Positions 20,427 to 32,399 of a DNA stretch of 64,000 bases are shown piece after piece (the stretch's first letter is position 1; each line of letters opens with the position of its first letter). Origin of the DNA: Vandiemenella viatica (lineage: Eukaryota; Arthropoda; Insecta; Orthoptera; Morabidae); NCBI GenBank assembly GCA_031002005.1, contig CM061921.1, positions 144,617,283-144,681,282 on the forward strand, given 5' to 3'. The translations under genes were made by a program, and so were the position numbers. The notes beneath the pieces are model-generated. The model had not been told where the DNA came from. It searched no databases and saw nothing but the letters and a program-made list of their open reading frames with translations.

Positions 20427-20870
20427 CACTGTGTTATTGCAGTGCACATACTATTAATCACTCAATCCTTTGTGATGTAGTACAGCAATACTATATATAC
20501 ATTATTCCTTTCAAAATTCATAGCCCATAATTTGAATATTTCACACAATTGCAATACATCTGGCAACACATCTTATTAGTCAGAGTTCCATCACTGGCAT
20601 AACGAAACCGGTACAAGTAACCATTTTTTTAAACAATATATTCGAACTTAGCGAATATCACTTTCAGTACATTTCTGCCCTCGTCACCGTGTTATTACAG
20701 TGTGCATACTATTAATCAATCAACCCCTTGTGATATAGTACAGAAATACTGCATATGCGTTATTCCCCTCAAAATTCATAGCCTATAATTTGAATATCCC
20801 ACACAACTCCAGTCGATCTAGCAGTATATGTTATTATTCAGTTTTCCATCACTAGCACAGTGAAAAACGG
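20427..20870 (+). repeat. Tandem duplication, about 258-bp period
   Basis: Unit 1 starts CACTGTGTTATTGCAGTGC at about 20427. Unit 2 starts CACCGTGTTATTACAGTGTG at about 20685. They share TGCATACTATTAATCA, CTTGTGAT..TAGTACAG.AATACT and TTCAAAATTCATAGCC, and continue to AAAACGGCACCTG. The second unit is incomplete. Confidence 0.8.
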
Positions 20871-22929
20871 CACCTGAAATGAGGAAGTTAGTTGATAACT
20901 CAGCATTAATGATAACTCACGAGTTTCAGCTACATTTTCAATATTTTAAAGCTTGTATTAAAATGGGGGCATCGAGAACCCACCCAATTTTTAAACTCAA
21001 AGGGGCATTGAAGTGACTTCATGATATATGTGTGTGTAACCTCGATTAATCTTAAGGTAATCAAGTACTCCCTCACAGCAAAAGTATTCTATACTCTTTG
21101 CATTAAATCCTAATGCTAAAATATAAATTTGAACTCCCTTGCTAATTTTCTTTGAAATATACCCACTAACTGAGATTCACATGAATATCGTTGCCTAAAA
21201 TAAAGATGCCGATTTGAAAACCAGTTTCTTTCTTTACAAACATTTCTGATGTGATTATTTGTCAATCTCTCCACTGATGTCAAACTGATCAGCCTGTAAT
21301 TTTTTTCAAGCCTATTTACCACCTCTCCAGTCTCAGTTCTTGGGTACACGTGGAAAATATTTGTGATATGATTAAAAAAGCCTTTCCCAACCCAGCTACA
21401 AGCTGTAAAAGTCAAAGCTTCCAATTTGACAATGGGAAAACCCATCGAATGGAATGAGAGGAGAAGGAATTCGTATAAGCATCAGTACGACACCTTATTT
21501 CTCTAATCCAGTCTCTCCTATCACTGTTATGAAATATTTAATCACATTTGTATATGAAAGTGGGTACTGCGTTTTTACCAATATGTTCAAACCTACGGCA
21601 TCTGTCTGCACCAGCACCAATATGTGTATCAATTCTGTTATGCTTTCATAAGAACTGTGGCAAGCAATCACTAATTGAATGTTTTTTTCTCTGTACTTTG
21701 TCTAAAAAGTCAATCAACTCCTTTGCGACACATCAACACAGCATCCCCAGATGAAGGTGAGTTTTGTATGCTGTCTCCTTTGTTCATAGACCTCTCTTGC
21801 CTTCAATAAATATCCATTTATTGCCTTGCACTTTTTTAAATTCCATGCCATAACATGTTTACCTTCAAACGTTGCTGATGGTCATGAGATGGGAAACGTT
21901 TTTAAATGGGTGGCAAATTTTCTCTGTCTCACACATTACTGTGAATACGAACATAATAACGTACAACTAACTGTGGTAAAGGCTGTATATCAATCTCAGA
22001 AAGCATACATTTACCACCACTTTGTAACACTATTGGGTATCTCAGCAGGTATTTTTTCCGGTAGATACTACTTCTGAGTCGTCAGCACCTATCTGTAATA
22101 TCGGCCCCCAAATGAGAAGTATAAACATTTAAGACCAGCCAGTGGTTAGCACATCAATGGAGAGATTGATATGCAATCACATCACAAATTTCTGTGAGAA
22201 AATAAAACTGATTTAAACTATATGGTTGATGGTTTGATATTCAGCACCACAGTCACGATATGACCATTCTTTCACTGCCCACCAGACAGAGGGAGGACTC
22301 AAAATGTTACCGGAGAAAACCATTAAACCTGTCACCCTTCGTAAGTTTAAAGTTTTCGTCAGTGATTCACTAGAAACAGAGTGATTTACGCTGTGGCATA
22401 TACTAACATGCCTATTACCTTCCTTTTAACTCTATTTTACAGCACGGCATTAGTATTTCGTATGTTCTGGGAATATAACACCGTCTGTTAACAAGTGCTA
22501 ATCTTGCTAATTTCACCGTTGAGGAATGGGTACGCCGCAGAGCGCGCCCGTACTGTGTGATAAAAATTCGAGTCACGCCAAGGCAGTGCACTCTACAGAA
22601 CATGCAGACTCATCACAGGATGCCTGAGACCGTCGCCTGTTGTCAAGGTAGAGATTTTACCGCTCCCTTATACATGAAATCAAGTGTCACCTCGTGCTGA
22701 TGGCCATCGTTTCTGTTCCACGCACTACTCCTAATTCTTTGACCATGACCCATTCTTAGCTGCATCGCCAACATACGCCGTGTACTCTCCCAGCACTCTC
22801 ATAATCCTCATTCTGTTTTCCAATGACTCCAAATCCAACTCCTTTTATTAACTCAGTTACCAGCAGAATTCACAAACAAATCTAGTTTCCCACCATTCAA
22901 GGCCCTAAAACTACTCTCCTTGATACAAA
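20871..22929. other. No gene seen
   Basis: AT-rich sequence. A 109-codon minus-strand frame (21116-21445) shows no recognisable domain. No repeats identified. Confidence 0.5.
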
Positions 22930-25150
22930 AAATGGGTGCCCCAAACGATGCCATCATATTCAATCAAAGTCTACCCAAAGTCTGTAACTCAATTGCCTTC
23001 TGTCTTTCAGTAACATATTCCCCTGGTACCATACTGTTCAAATCAGCCTCGTCTCTTCTCTGCAATTCAGTAACATGTGTCTCAGGTATCCTACTCTGTA
23101 CATCAGCCTCTTTACATTTCCCTCCCTCTTTCCTAATCAGTAACAGGTGTTTCAGGTACCAAACTGTTCACATCAGCATCGTCTCGCCTCTCACACACCT
23201 CAGCCATCTTTGCCATTTAGTAACATTAGTCCCATGTATGAAACTGTTCACATCAGCATCATCTCATATTTCCCACATAATAACCCTCTCATCCATTCCG
23301 TAACATGTGACCCAAATTCTACAAGGGCATCAACCATATATTTTAGGCTCAAATCCACAGAGGAATCACACACATCAGTGGTAGAAATGAACTGCACATC
23401 AAATATCGAGACAGACGAGTTAATGGAACATAGCACCATATTTACACATATATAGACAGAAAAAGACACACACACATGTACATGCATACAGCAAGTTCGA
23501 CAGAACTAATGTCAAATCATGGAACAAAGAAGTGGGACAGAATTGTCATACCACTGATAAACTGGACAGAACTCTCGTTACAAAAATCATCAAACACAAG
23601 ACTTCGAGAAAGGTCGAGTAAGATTAAATCACCATATTTACGCTACATGCACAGAGAGACGTAGACACAAATATCCATGCTTACGAAGAGTTCAGCACAA
23701 CTACCGCATCAATTATGGAAACGAAAAAGTGGGGCAGTACTGTCTGGCCCCATGAGTGGTTGAAAAACAGAACTCTCCTTACATATCATCAGGCAGACGA
23801 GTTAGATGGCGTGAAAACGATGGCATGTTTTCACCTTATACCTCAGTGTTTACCCCTTATGCAGTGTTTATCACTCCCAATTGATTACATGTACCATTAA
23901 CACATAGATCACCGCCACGTAACTCCCACACCACAACCCTTTCTGCCATTCAGTAACATGTGCCCCAGGAACCATTAGATGTAATAGACACTTGGCTATC
24001 AGATAGATATCATAACTCCCATTTTCATACTAGGTCTCACCCCAAAGTTATATGTCACCACGCAGACATACAATTCAAAATAAGTGGAGGAAAGGAACTA
24101 CACATCCTACATCCAGGGAGATGAGTTAAAGAAAGGTTCAGTTGGCTCCAATCACCATATTTACATATACATATACAGAGAGAGACACACACACACATTT
24201 TAATGCTTACAGCCAGGTCTACACAACAACCAGCACCAATCATTACAACGAAAAAGTGGTATCAGTACTCTATCGCCCCATGACTGGCCAAAAAATAATC
24301 AGTAACATGTGTTCCAGGTACTAATCTCTTCACATCAACATCGTCTCGTTTATCTCACATAACAGACCTCTCTGCCTTTCAGTATCATGTGTCCTAGGCA
24401 CAAAACAGTTCACATTAGGACCGACATGTCTATCCTACACCACAAACCTTTTCTGCCATTCAGTAACATGTGCCCCAGTCACCAAGAGTTGCAGCAGGTA
24501 CTTGGTCATCAGATGGATATCATATATTCATAAAAAATCTCACCCACAACTCCATATGTCACCAAAGACACACACACACATATTAGTGGTGGAAATGAAC
24601 TGCACATCCTACATCCAGACAGACGAGTTAATGGAAGGCATCACCATATTTACACATATATACACAGAGAGAGACGCACAAATACACACATGTTGGTACC
24701 TACGGGGTGTCCAACACAACAACCAACACCAATCAATCACCGTCACGTCTCTCCCACACCACAACCCTTCCTGTCATTCAGCAACATGTGCTCCAGGTAC
24801 CATGAGACACTTGGCTATTAGACAGATATCATAACTTCCATATTCATATTAGGTCTCACCCTCAAAGCCATACGTCACCCACACACAAGCACACACAAAC
24901 ATAAGCGGAGGAACAGCACATTATACCTCCAGACAGACGAGTTAAAGGAAGGTATCATCATATTTATACATACATACACAGAGAGAGACGTACACACACG
25001 CACATTTCCATGCCTACAGTGAGCTCGGCACTACAACCAGCCCAATTATGGCAACGAAAAAGTAGGGCAAAACCCCCATGGTTCATGACTGGCCAAAAAA
25101 TCATCAGATAGTGTGTGTGTAAGGGATAACATGTTTTCGCCATATACTGT
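22930..25150. repeat. Degenerate mosaic minisatellite array
   Basis: Two repeat modules alternate. Module 1, 60-81 bp, carries CAGTAACATGTGYCCCAGGTA; its AGTAACAT start is seen at 23009, 23069, 23139, 23219, 23300, 23951, 24301, 24381, 24462 and 24780. Module 2 carries CAGACGAGTTAATGGAAGG, CACCATATTTACACATATA and ACACAGAGAGAGACGCACA, seen around 23411, 23789, 24120, 24620 and 24932, with short CA-rich tracts. Unit spacing is irregular, so this is a decayed array rather than a homogeneous satellite. There is no coding potential. Confidence 0.8.
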
Positions 25151-25165
25151 GGTACTTATCCCATA

Positions 25166-25340
25166 TGGTTATATATATATATATGGATAATGGAATCAAA
25201 AAAGAAACTGCCGGTGGGCTCTAAAAATGCAGGAGGGCGAGATGAACACATAAAAAACAACAACAAAAACAAATTGCACAATATTTCGGTGAGAAACCTT
25301 CTTTACATGTTCATCTCGCTCTCCTTGCTTGATCTGTGGT
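25166..25340 (-). repeat. Penelope-type terminal motif and inverted repeat
   Basis: On the minus strand the segment reads GATGAACATGTAAAGAAGG, CACCGAAATATTGTGCAATT, then T/G-rich sequence. Similar segments occur at 57445-57550 (minus) and 58533-58620 (plus). The segment is itself bounded by inverted copies of GCGAGATGAACA (about 25238 and 25318). It lies downstream of the Penelope-like RT fragment on the same strand, so it is probably that element's terminal repeat. Confidence 0.5.
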
Positions 25341-25679
25341 AAGTGACGGGTCATCTTTCCCTTTCCTATCTTACATATATATATAAGACTCCACTAGAAT
25401 CTCTGTAGTCACATATTTAATTAAATTTCTTAGACAGTAAATATCCTTCAACTATTTATGAAATATTTATTTTAGTTTCTTCTCCTTAACAATTACGGCT
25501 TAGTAGTGTGAAGAAAAAGCAGAAAAGAAAATGAAATTCTAAATTTGCTAAGGACAGTTATCAGAGTAAAGAACAAATGTTCAAAATTTCACACTTTAAA
25601 CCTTTAAAAAAATAAAAAAATAAAATAAAACAGCTGAAAATAATTACTGTCAAAAACCCAAATATATCCATGCCCTCAT

Positions 25680-26560
25680 CTGATTCTTAAAAAGGTAAGA
25701 AGGAGTCTGAGGACAGTTTATTGTGGACTTTGGACAGATACTCAAAGAAATGTGAGGTAGTGTTGATGTATAAAGGAAGATTTTTCATAACAATTTAGAG
25801 ACGTTTCTACACCATTCCATGGGTGATCCATACGCTGAAACTTTGGGCCATCCTAGATTTCCAGCCTTGTGGATCTTGGGAAGAAGTACAATGATCGTGT
25901 ATGGGGACTGTAAAGAGACAGGTGCAAAATGGTTTATATGATGGGGTTCTTATAATGGTTCCTGAGGGCAAAGAAAATTGTGTACATTCTGGCAAATAGA
26001 AATGGTTGGACCTGTGGTGTATAAATGGTAAGTGGTTGTATTGTAGAATTGCTTCAGAGTTTTAGCCTCATAGTCACACTGGTCTGTGACCATAGTGACT
26101 GAGGCCTTATCAGTTGGGACAACAATGATATTCTTGTTCCGGGTAAGTCCTTTCACAGCTCATGCTTCCACAGGTGTGAGATAGCTGGAGAGAGTAATGT
26201 AGCTAGGGAAAGAGTGTGTTGACTGATGATTTGAGGAACTCCTGTCATAAATGGAGGGGATGGTTTTGGAGAAGGTGAGGTTGGACATATTATGATAAAA
26301 GTTTGTACTATGGACTCAATAATGCCACACTGTTTGTCACTCTCCACTATGGTGGCAAAGTGATAACACCAGCAGAAGAGTATTACAAATTGCTGGTGAG
26401 TCCCAGACTGTCCCAGACCACAGAAGCATTGTCAAACTTTGGAGTCAGCAAGAATGAGAGTTCCTTGTATACAAAACAGCCCCAACCTCCTCCCTCAGAC
26501 ATGCCTCATCATACCATACAATCTCAAGAACATTTTGGCTCACAAATACTCACCTCCTAA
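25680..26560 (-). pseudogene. Penelope-like retroelement reverse transcriptase relic
   Basis: A minus-strand frame at 26156-25950 reads RNKNIIVVPTDKASVTMV and then ends a Tyr/Thr-rich segment. This corresponds to the conserved N-terminal RT block of Penelope-like elements (N..IV..PADKG...VV). The next frame, reached through a stop near 25950, gives VLLPKIHKAGNLGWPKVSAY and GSP, the following conserved LPKIHK..NPLRPIVS..GSP block. The active-site block and the GIY-YIG endonuclease are not visible. Sequence upstream on the minus strand (26560-26160) is probably the decayed N-terminus. Confidence 0.72.
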
Positions 26561-26599
26561 GTTACCACATAAATATTTCTCATGCAATTGATTTAGCTG

Positions 26600-28140
26600 A
26601 AAAACTTGCAGTATGTATACCACTAGCATTATATATTCCAATTTTACTACAGGGAAAACTTACCATATTATTGGACATGTTACTTTCAACACTACATACC
26701 TCACTTACCAACTTACCTATATCTACTGCATTACTTCATATGTAGGGTCACCACCAACCAACTGTTCATCAAAATAAACAACCACTGGCAAACAGTTTAC
26801 ACTAGCAACCTAGACTCTACACTGGAAGCTACTGCTGGCTTTCACAACTCTAACAACCCCAACAGCTGTTTTACAGTGTGAACTGTCATCGTGTTTATCA
26901 ATATAAACTTGTCACCGGGTGCTAGTCTAAACCCCTGGTAATATCTAACCATTATTGTGTTCATCTGTGTTAACTGATTGGTTTACTTTTCTATAGGCTT
27001 ATTATAACTTTTTTCAAAAATTATTAAAAATTTCCAGAAGTAAAGAAATGGGTTCGTAATTAATCATATATGTCACTTTGACTTTTATGCATAATAGTTT
27101 TCAGCTGCTTATTTTAGTATATCTGGGAATATACCACACAAGAAGTATTCTTTATAAATGTGGGTGTGTAGCTAATAATATCATTGCATGTGTTTGGTAA
27201 TATATATGAAGTGTTTTGTAGCAATATTAATATTTGGGATTGAACTAGTAAATTTTTTAATACTTTTATTTGTTTCTCAGGCTATTGCCAGTATCCTTAC
27301 AAATCTATTTAGGAAAACAGTTTGAAGGATCCTCTGGGCACTAAATAGGCATGTTTCTCTATTCCTAATACCTTCACAAATGAGGTAATTTCTATTCAGT
27401 GATCAATATTACCTGATTTTTATAACTTTTGCATAGCAATCAGATAACTATTATTCTTTTTTATATTACTGGATACTCTTAACACGTTTTGAAAACTAGC
27501 CTTTCTCCAGCTCACTGTCTGGGATTTTTATAAACTTCCTTCTTTTAAAGCAACCTCAAAATATGGTAGTAAATTTTTAAAAAGGAATTAAATTTTAAAA
27601 CATAGCTCTGTTAATTGTGGTTTAGTCATTTCTGACTATTTTTATTTTTTTAAAACAGTCTAGAAAATCTTTATAGTGGTTTCATCCAAATTTCTCATTT
27701 ATAACCACTTTTCTCTGTTTGACTTTGGCTACACTATAATTACCATGTTGGCAAATATTCACAAAAAATTATGTGTTGCAGTACTGATTTTTTTTTAAAA
27801 AACTCATTTACAGATATATAACAGTTGAAATGAAGGAAAACATCAGTTGTTATAATGCCCAGTCTCATTCATTTACAAGCCATACAAATCCCTAGTTAGG
27901 AGGGTAAGGTGAAAAATTCTTAGCCTAAGAGAGATGCAGTATTGCTTTCAATGTATTATTTCTTTGTGATGTTGGTGCACATGTTGCAGTTATAAATGTC
28001 AAGTTTTACCTTGATCTATGAAGAAATTTTCTTTATACCGCTTTTTAAAGTAAACTTATTCTATCTGACTGAAATAGATAAACTAGAATAACATGTATTC
28101 ATAAAATTCTTCATTTTCAACATTTTATCAATAATAAAAT
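26600..28140. other. No gene seen
   Basis: Very AT-rich sequence with no frame over about 60 codons and no motif I can name. Confidence 0.55.
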
Positions 28141-28149
28141 TCATGCAAA

Positions 28150-28740
28150 GTGAATAAAGGCATGCTCCTTCAGTTTCAAAATTGAAGAAATATTTGGCTG
28201 AATTTAAATGTGGTCTTACATCTCTTGAAGATTATCCATGTAAAGAAGTCAAAAACTGCAACCAAAGGTGAAAATCTAGAGAAGCTACACAATATGGTAT
28301 TGTACGATAAATGATTAATGATGCATGATAATACTGAGACCATAGACATATCATAAAAAAGAATATCATACATTTTACATCAAGAATTAATATGAGAAAT
28401 CTTTATGCAAAATGAGAGGCACATTTGTTAGCTGCTGACAAAAAAACAAATGCAAAAAAGTATATTTCAGCAAATGTATGGACTATTTTAAAAAGAATCC
28501 TATCAATTTTGTGCTCTAATTTGTTATTGGTTTACAACTGCATGTCAGAAAACAAACAACAACTAAAACAGTGGGTGAAAGCTTGCAGTTATGTGCCAGA
28601 AAAAGTGAAATCTATTTTGTCTGCTGTAAAGCTAATAGCTGGTGTTTTCTAGGTGTAAAACGGATTCCTTTTATTGATTACCTTGGAAAGGGTAAAAATC
28701 ATGGGAGAATACAACAAAGGTCTTCTGCTTGCTTTTTTGC
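28150..28740 (+). pseudogene. mariner-family transposase relic, cut by a SINE
   Basis: Broken frames follow the order of a mariner transposase. The early part is GLTSLEDYPCKEVKNCNQR (the linker after the HTH, usually GRTSLEDDPRSGRPKTA) and a decayed SH...LHEELGM-like stretch. The frame at 28425-28652 has SENKQQLKQWVKA and EKVKSILSAVKLIAGVF, the usual KKAKSxxSAGKVMAxVFWD block with the catalytic Asp lost at a stop. The next block is LLLITLERVKIMGEYNKGLL (usually LIDYLEKGKTINGEYY). The match ends abruptly at the SINE. Inverted ends were not located. Confidence 0.78.
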
Positions 28741-28950
28741 TTAGGGCTTTACACCTCATTGACATTCAGGTCATTAGCAGCAAGAAAGAAGGTAGGAATT
28801 CAATCATGGCCTTTTTGAAGGACCCACCCAAGCATTTACCTGAAGTGATTTCAAGAAACCGTGGTTAACTGATCTCTAGGTGGCCAGACATGGAATCGAA
28901 TGTGTATCTTCCCCTGTGTCAGGCCTGAGCATTACCACTCACCCACAATT
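28741..28950 (-). repeat. SINE-A copy inserted in the mariner relic
   Basis: Tail end first on the plus strand (GGGCTTTACACCTCATTGACATTCAGGTCATTAG), then the SINE body (TTCAATCATGGCC, GAAGTGATTTCAAGAAACC) and a degraded head. It interrupts mariner-like coding sequence, so it is younger than the mariner. Confidence 0.8.
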
Positions 28951-29079
28951 TCTGGGCCTTAATCCAATATATGATCATGCTTACCAGGGTAGAAACCTCT
29001 TCTTTTAATGCTCTTTGCCATTTGACATTAGCTTAGCCATTTCTGGTAGGTGTCTCTCAAAACTTTAAATAGAGTGAGC

Positions 29080-29290
29080 TATGACATGACACTGCAATAC
29101 CTGTATCAGTATGAGGTATTGATAGGATAAAGTAGCAGGCATTCTGATGGCCAGATCTGGGTAAGGCACAAAACCCATTAGGCTACAGATCCAACTTTTC
29201 AGTTATGCATTATGCAAACTGCTGGTAGATCTGTAATGGTGTGGGGTATGTTAAACTGAACATATACAATTGGAATTCAAAATTTAAGTG
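29080..29290 (+). pseudogene. Tc1-type transposase fragment
   Basis: One frame reads HSDGQIWVRHKTH and then DPTFQLCIMQTAGRSVMVWG. This resembles the segment between the first and second catalytic Asp of Tc1-type transposases (DGxxRVxRxPxE ... GGGSVMVWG). A stop lies within it and both catalytic residues are outside the readable part. Sequence to 29800 may include further decayed pieces, but none I can support. Confidence 0.5.
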
Positions 29291-30289
29291 GGTCAACTCT
29301 TTGAAATTGTTGGTCTTATTTCCAATGTAGAAATCAAATGTCAAATTGAAGTAGCTCATTCTAACTTCTATTTCATGAAATATTATTTTGTGACAATGGC
29401 TTGAATATCAGTCTTCAATCAAGAATGATAAAATACTATGTATTGTTTTCCTTCTGTATGGAGTTGAGTAATGGACTAAAATTAAATGTCTTTATATAGG
29501 TTGGAAGCACTATAAGAAAGATATTACCCTATAGACTACAAAACTATTTAGAGATTACTTGAAAGGTATCCAATGAGCAAGAATATAGCACCACATTCAA
29601 TGAAAAAAATAGTCTATATGGGTCATTTTAAGAAACAGTAAAAGTGCACACCCCTCAAAATCACTGAAGAAAATAAAACTGAGGGACAATGGAGTTTTGG
29701 CGAATGTTATGGCTCCAAACTATGTAACTGGACAGGCAATCTTGTTGTAGAAGAATTGTTTCCATTAGCAGAAAAGGGACAGGCATTTCTCTAAGCGGTT
29801 GGCAATGTTATATGAATGTAATAAATAGATATGGCACACAAACAAGAAACAGTAACATGATTTGAGAATTTCTCAAGATAGTAATGTGAAGGTGATCTAC
29901 TGATCATAAACAAAACATTTAATGAGAAACCAAAAGAAGATACTTAAACCAAAATACAAAAATTTTATGCTTCTTTTCCCTGCCAGATATTTGTAACAGA
30001 AATATGCTTTCTTTCTAAAGAATGATAATAAAAACTGTAGCATAGCTGCTTTCAATATAAATGAAGGAAACACTCCAGCTGCAACAGAGTGGCCAGTAAA
30101 AAAAAAAAATATTTTCATATGCGGGGTCAGCGTCATTAAATAAGTATTTTCAAATAGTGAATGGTTCATTCTGAGCTTGCAGGAGCGACACAGCACATCT
30201 GATGTGAACCAGATAACATCATGGCTGGCCTGATTGAGAAACATAGGGTCTACTTCATATTGCAGGTGGGGAGTGGAGAGTGCCACACA
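29291..30289. other. No gene supported
   Basis: AT-rich sequence with a 129-codon minus-strand frame (29897-30286) that has no recognisable domain. It lies just upstream of the GC-richer start of LINE copy B. Confidence 0.45.
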
Positions 30290-30609
30290 AGCAGCCGCGT
30301 CGCGCTTCGCTCTCGAAGTTTAGTTCATTTTTATCGGGAAAAACGAAACGCAGGACTTTCAAAAGTCGCAACCCGGGAAAATTAGTATTTTAGTGAGTGT
30401 GTGTGAAAGTGGATCAATAATAGCTAATCTAACACTGGCTCTGTGAACAATTGTTTAGTTTGCGATTGTTTGCGGCAGTCACCGGTTTCAACGCACAGTT
30501 CAACGCCACGCAACGTCAGCATGTTGACAACTCAGCCGTGTTCAACAGCTGCAACGTAAGTAAATGGCGCTCACAAAACCATGACAGCGGCTTCCTCAAG
30601 TGCAAATAA

Positions 30610-32380
30610 AACCAATGAAACCCCATGCTAGCTGAAAAATATGAAAATCTGGTCGGCTATTTAAACGAAAACTTGGGAAAAAAAATTGAATAAAACGCTA
30701 CTCCGTGAAATTAAAGACAAGCTTGCCAGTTGGGCGGTTACGGTTTCTTTCATAGAAGGAAAAAACTCAGAATTAAACAAAGAAGTAGAGAGGCTAAATA
30801 AAACAATTGAGGAACTTAAGTCAAATGGAAACACAACTTCTCGGCGAAGCTATGCTGTAGCGGCCAGTAAGCCAACTAGCTTAACACAAAATAGAATCAC
30901 ACCCGCGAAAACAAGTTCTCTTTTCGTGAGTTCAAGATGTGGCGAAAACCCAAAAGTAATTGTGGAACAGATTACCAAAATAATCAAACCATCAAAAGAC
31001 AAAATAAAAATTAATAAAATAAGGAGTACCAATAACTCAGTAATTATCGATGCAGAAACTAAAGAGGATGTCAAAAAATTGATGGAACATAAAGAATCAA
31101 ATGAGACGCTAAAATGCGAGCTTCCAGGAAAGAGGTAATTTTATATGATGTACCAAAACATCTGGAAATAAATGATCTAGTAGACAAAGTATATGAGCAA
31201 AATTTTGAAGTTAAAGTATCAAAGGAGGAGTTCGCAAGCGGTTTCTGCCCTAAATTTAAAACAGGACCCCTTGAAAAGCCTACCGTTCATCACGTAATAG
31301 AAGTAAGCCCAGCTATGCGCAAATTATTACTAGAGCAACATAAAATTTACGTGGAATTCAATATAATCAACTGTAAAGATTACACCGTGGTACCAACTTG
31401 TGTCAAGTGCTGAGACATCGGACATCTGAGTAAACACTGCCAAATGGACATAGAGACCTGTAGTCATTGTGGTCAGAACAATCACAAGCGTGATCAGTGT
31501 GATAAGAACTCGATGCCTCAAACGTGCATCCCATGCCATGCAAAAACAAAGGAAAGGATTGTCCCACGTATCAACAGCTATTCCAACGCCTAGTCAACAG
31601 AATAGATTATGGCTAGTCTACAATCCAGTTGCAGGATAGATCACGAAATTATGGAGAATATAGCAGACCTGATATACAGAGCAGTTGAAATAGCAGTTGG
31701 AAAAGTGGGAATGAAAAATCAAAAGAAGAGAGGCAATCCCCCATCTCGTAGACGAAGAAATGCTGCAAGAGCTGAAACATTTAGGAAGAAGAAGGCGTTG
31801 GAAATGCAGAAAATGATGGTAAGCGCCAGCGTGCAAACAAATCGACAGCTGTTAATAGACGAGAAATTAGACGAAATTTCCTCCACCTCTGACTCGTCTT
31901 ATTGCCAGCGTTTTGTTAGAGGCGGTGGGTTCGGATATTAAAAAGAAAATGAATATCATCTTCGCAAACCAAGTATGCGTACCAACCAAATAAAACACCC
32001 GAACTTTGTGAAAAGTCAACCGAATGCCATTACTGCAGATCCAGCGGTATTGTACGCCGATTTTGAAGATACACTTCTGCTAACTAGACTCGAAGAAGTG
32101 CACACACTTACACTTCCCCTCCGACATTTGACAAGAGTCCTCCATCCTGGCGGTTAAAACATAACGTTCCCACAACCTTCGGCAATTGACAGAATACAAC
32201 TGAGATCACTAAATCTTCCAACAGATCCACCTCAGCTCCTGACACTAGTTCACAAGATTTTCGGGAGGAGAAATATTTGATCCTGAGGAAACATACAAGC
32301 AGTTTGTCATGACACATGGACGCATTCTGTTAGATACAAGACTACCTTGGCCCCAGTGCAATGTGCATACAAGACACCCG
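30610..32380 (+). pseudogene. LINE copy B ORF1, broken
   Basis: The same domain order as copy A. 30686-31138 holds KLASWAVTVSFIEG and a Lys/Glu-rich coiled-coil-like stretch. 31114-31413 has an RRM-like part ending YVEFNIINCKDYTVVPTCVKC. Zinc knuckles follow, CVKC-stop-DIGHLSKHC and CSHCGQNNHKRDQC (31402-31500), the first containing a TGA inside the finger. A basic region comes next (31609-31941, ...KKRGNPPSRRRRNAARAE). The C-terminal block LPLRHLTRVLHPGG, AIDRIQLRSLNLPTDPPQL (about 32115-32250) is split by a stop. Confidence 0.8.
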
Positions 32381-32399
32381 TAAATTCTATGTTAAAAGT

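Noticed and set aside
22930..25150. Possible CRISPR-like repeat array
   Set aside because: The repeats are inexact, the unit length varies, spacers are themselves repeats, and the setting is an animal genome. It is a minisatellite.
29897..30286. 129-codon minus-strand frame
   Set aside because: No recognisable domain; it overlaps the start of the LINE copy B 5' region and looks random.
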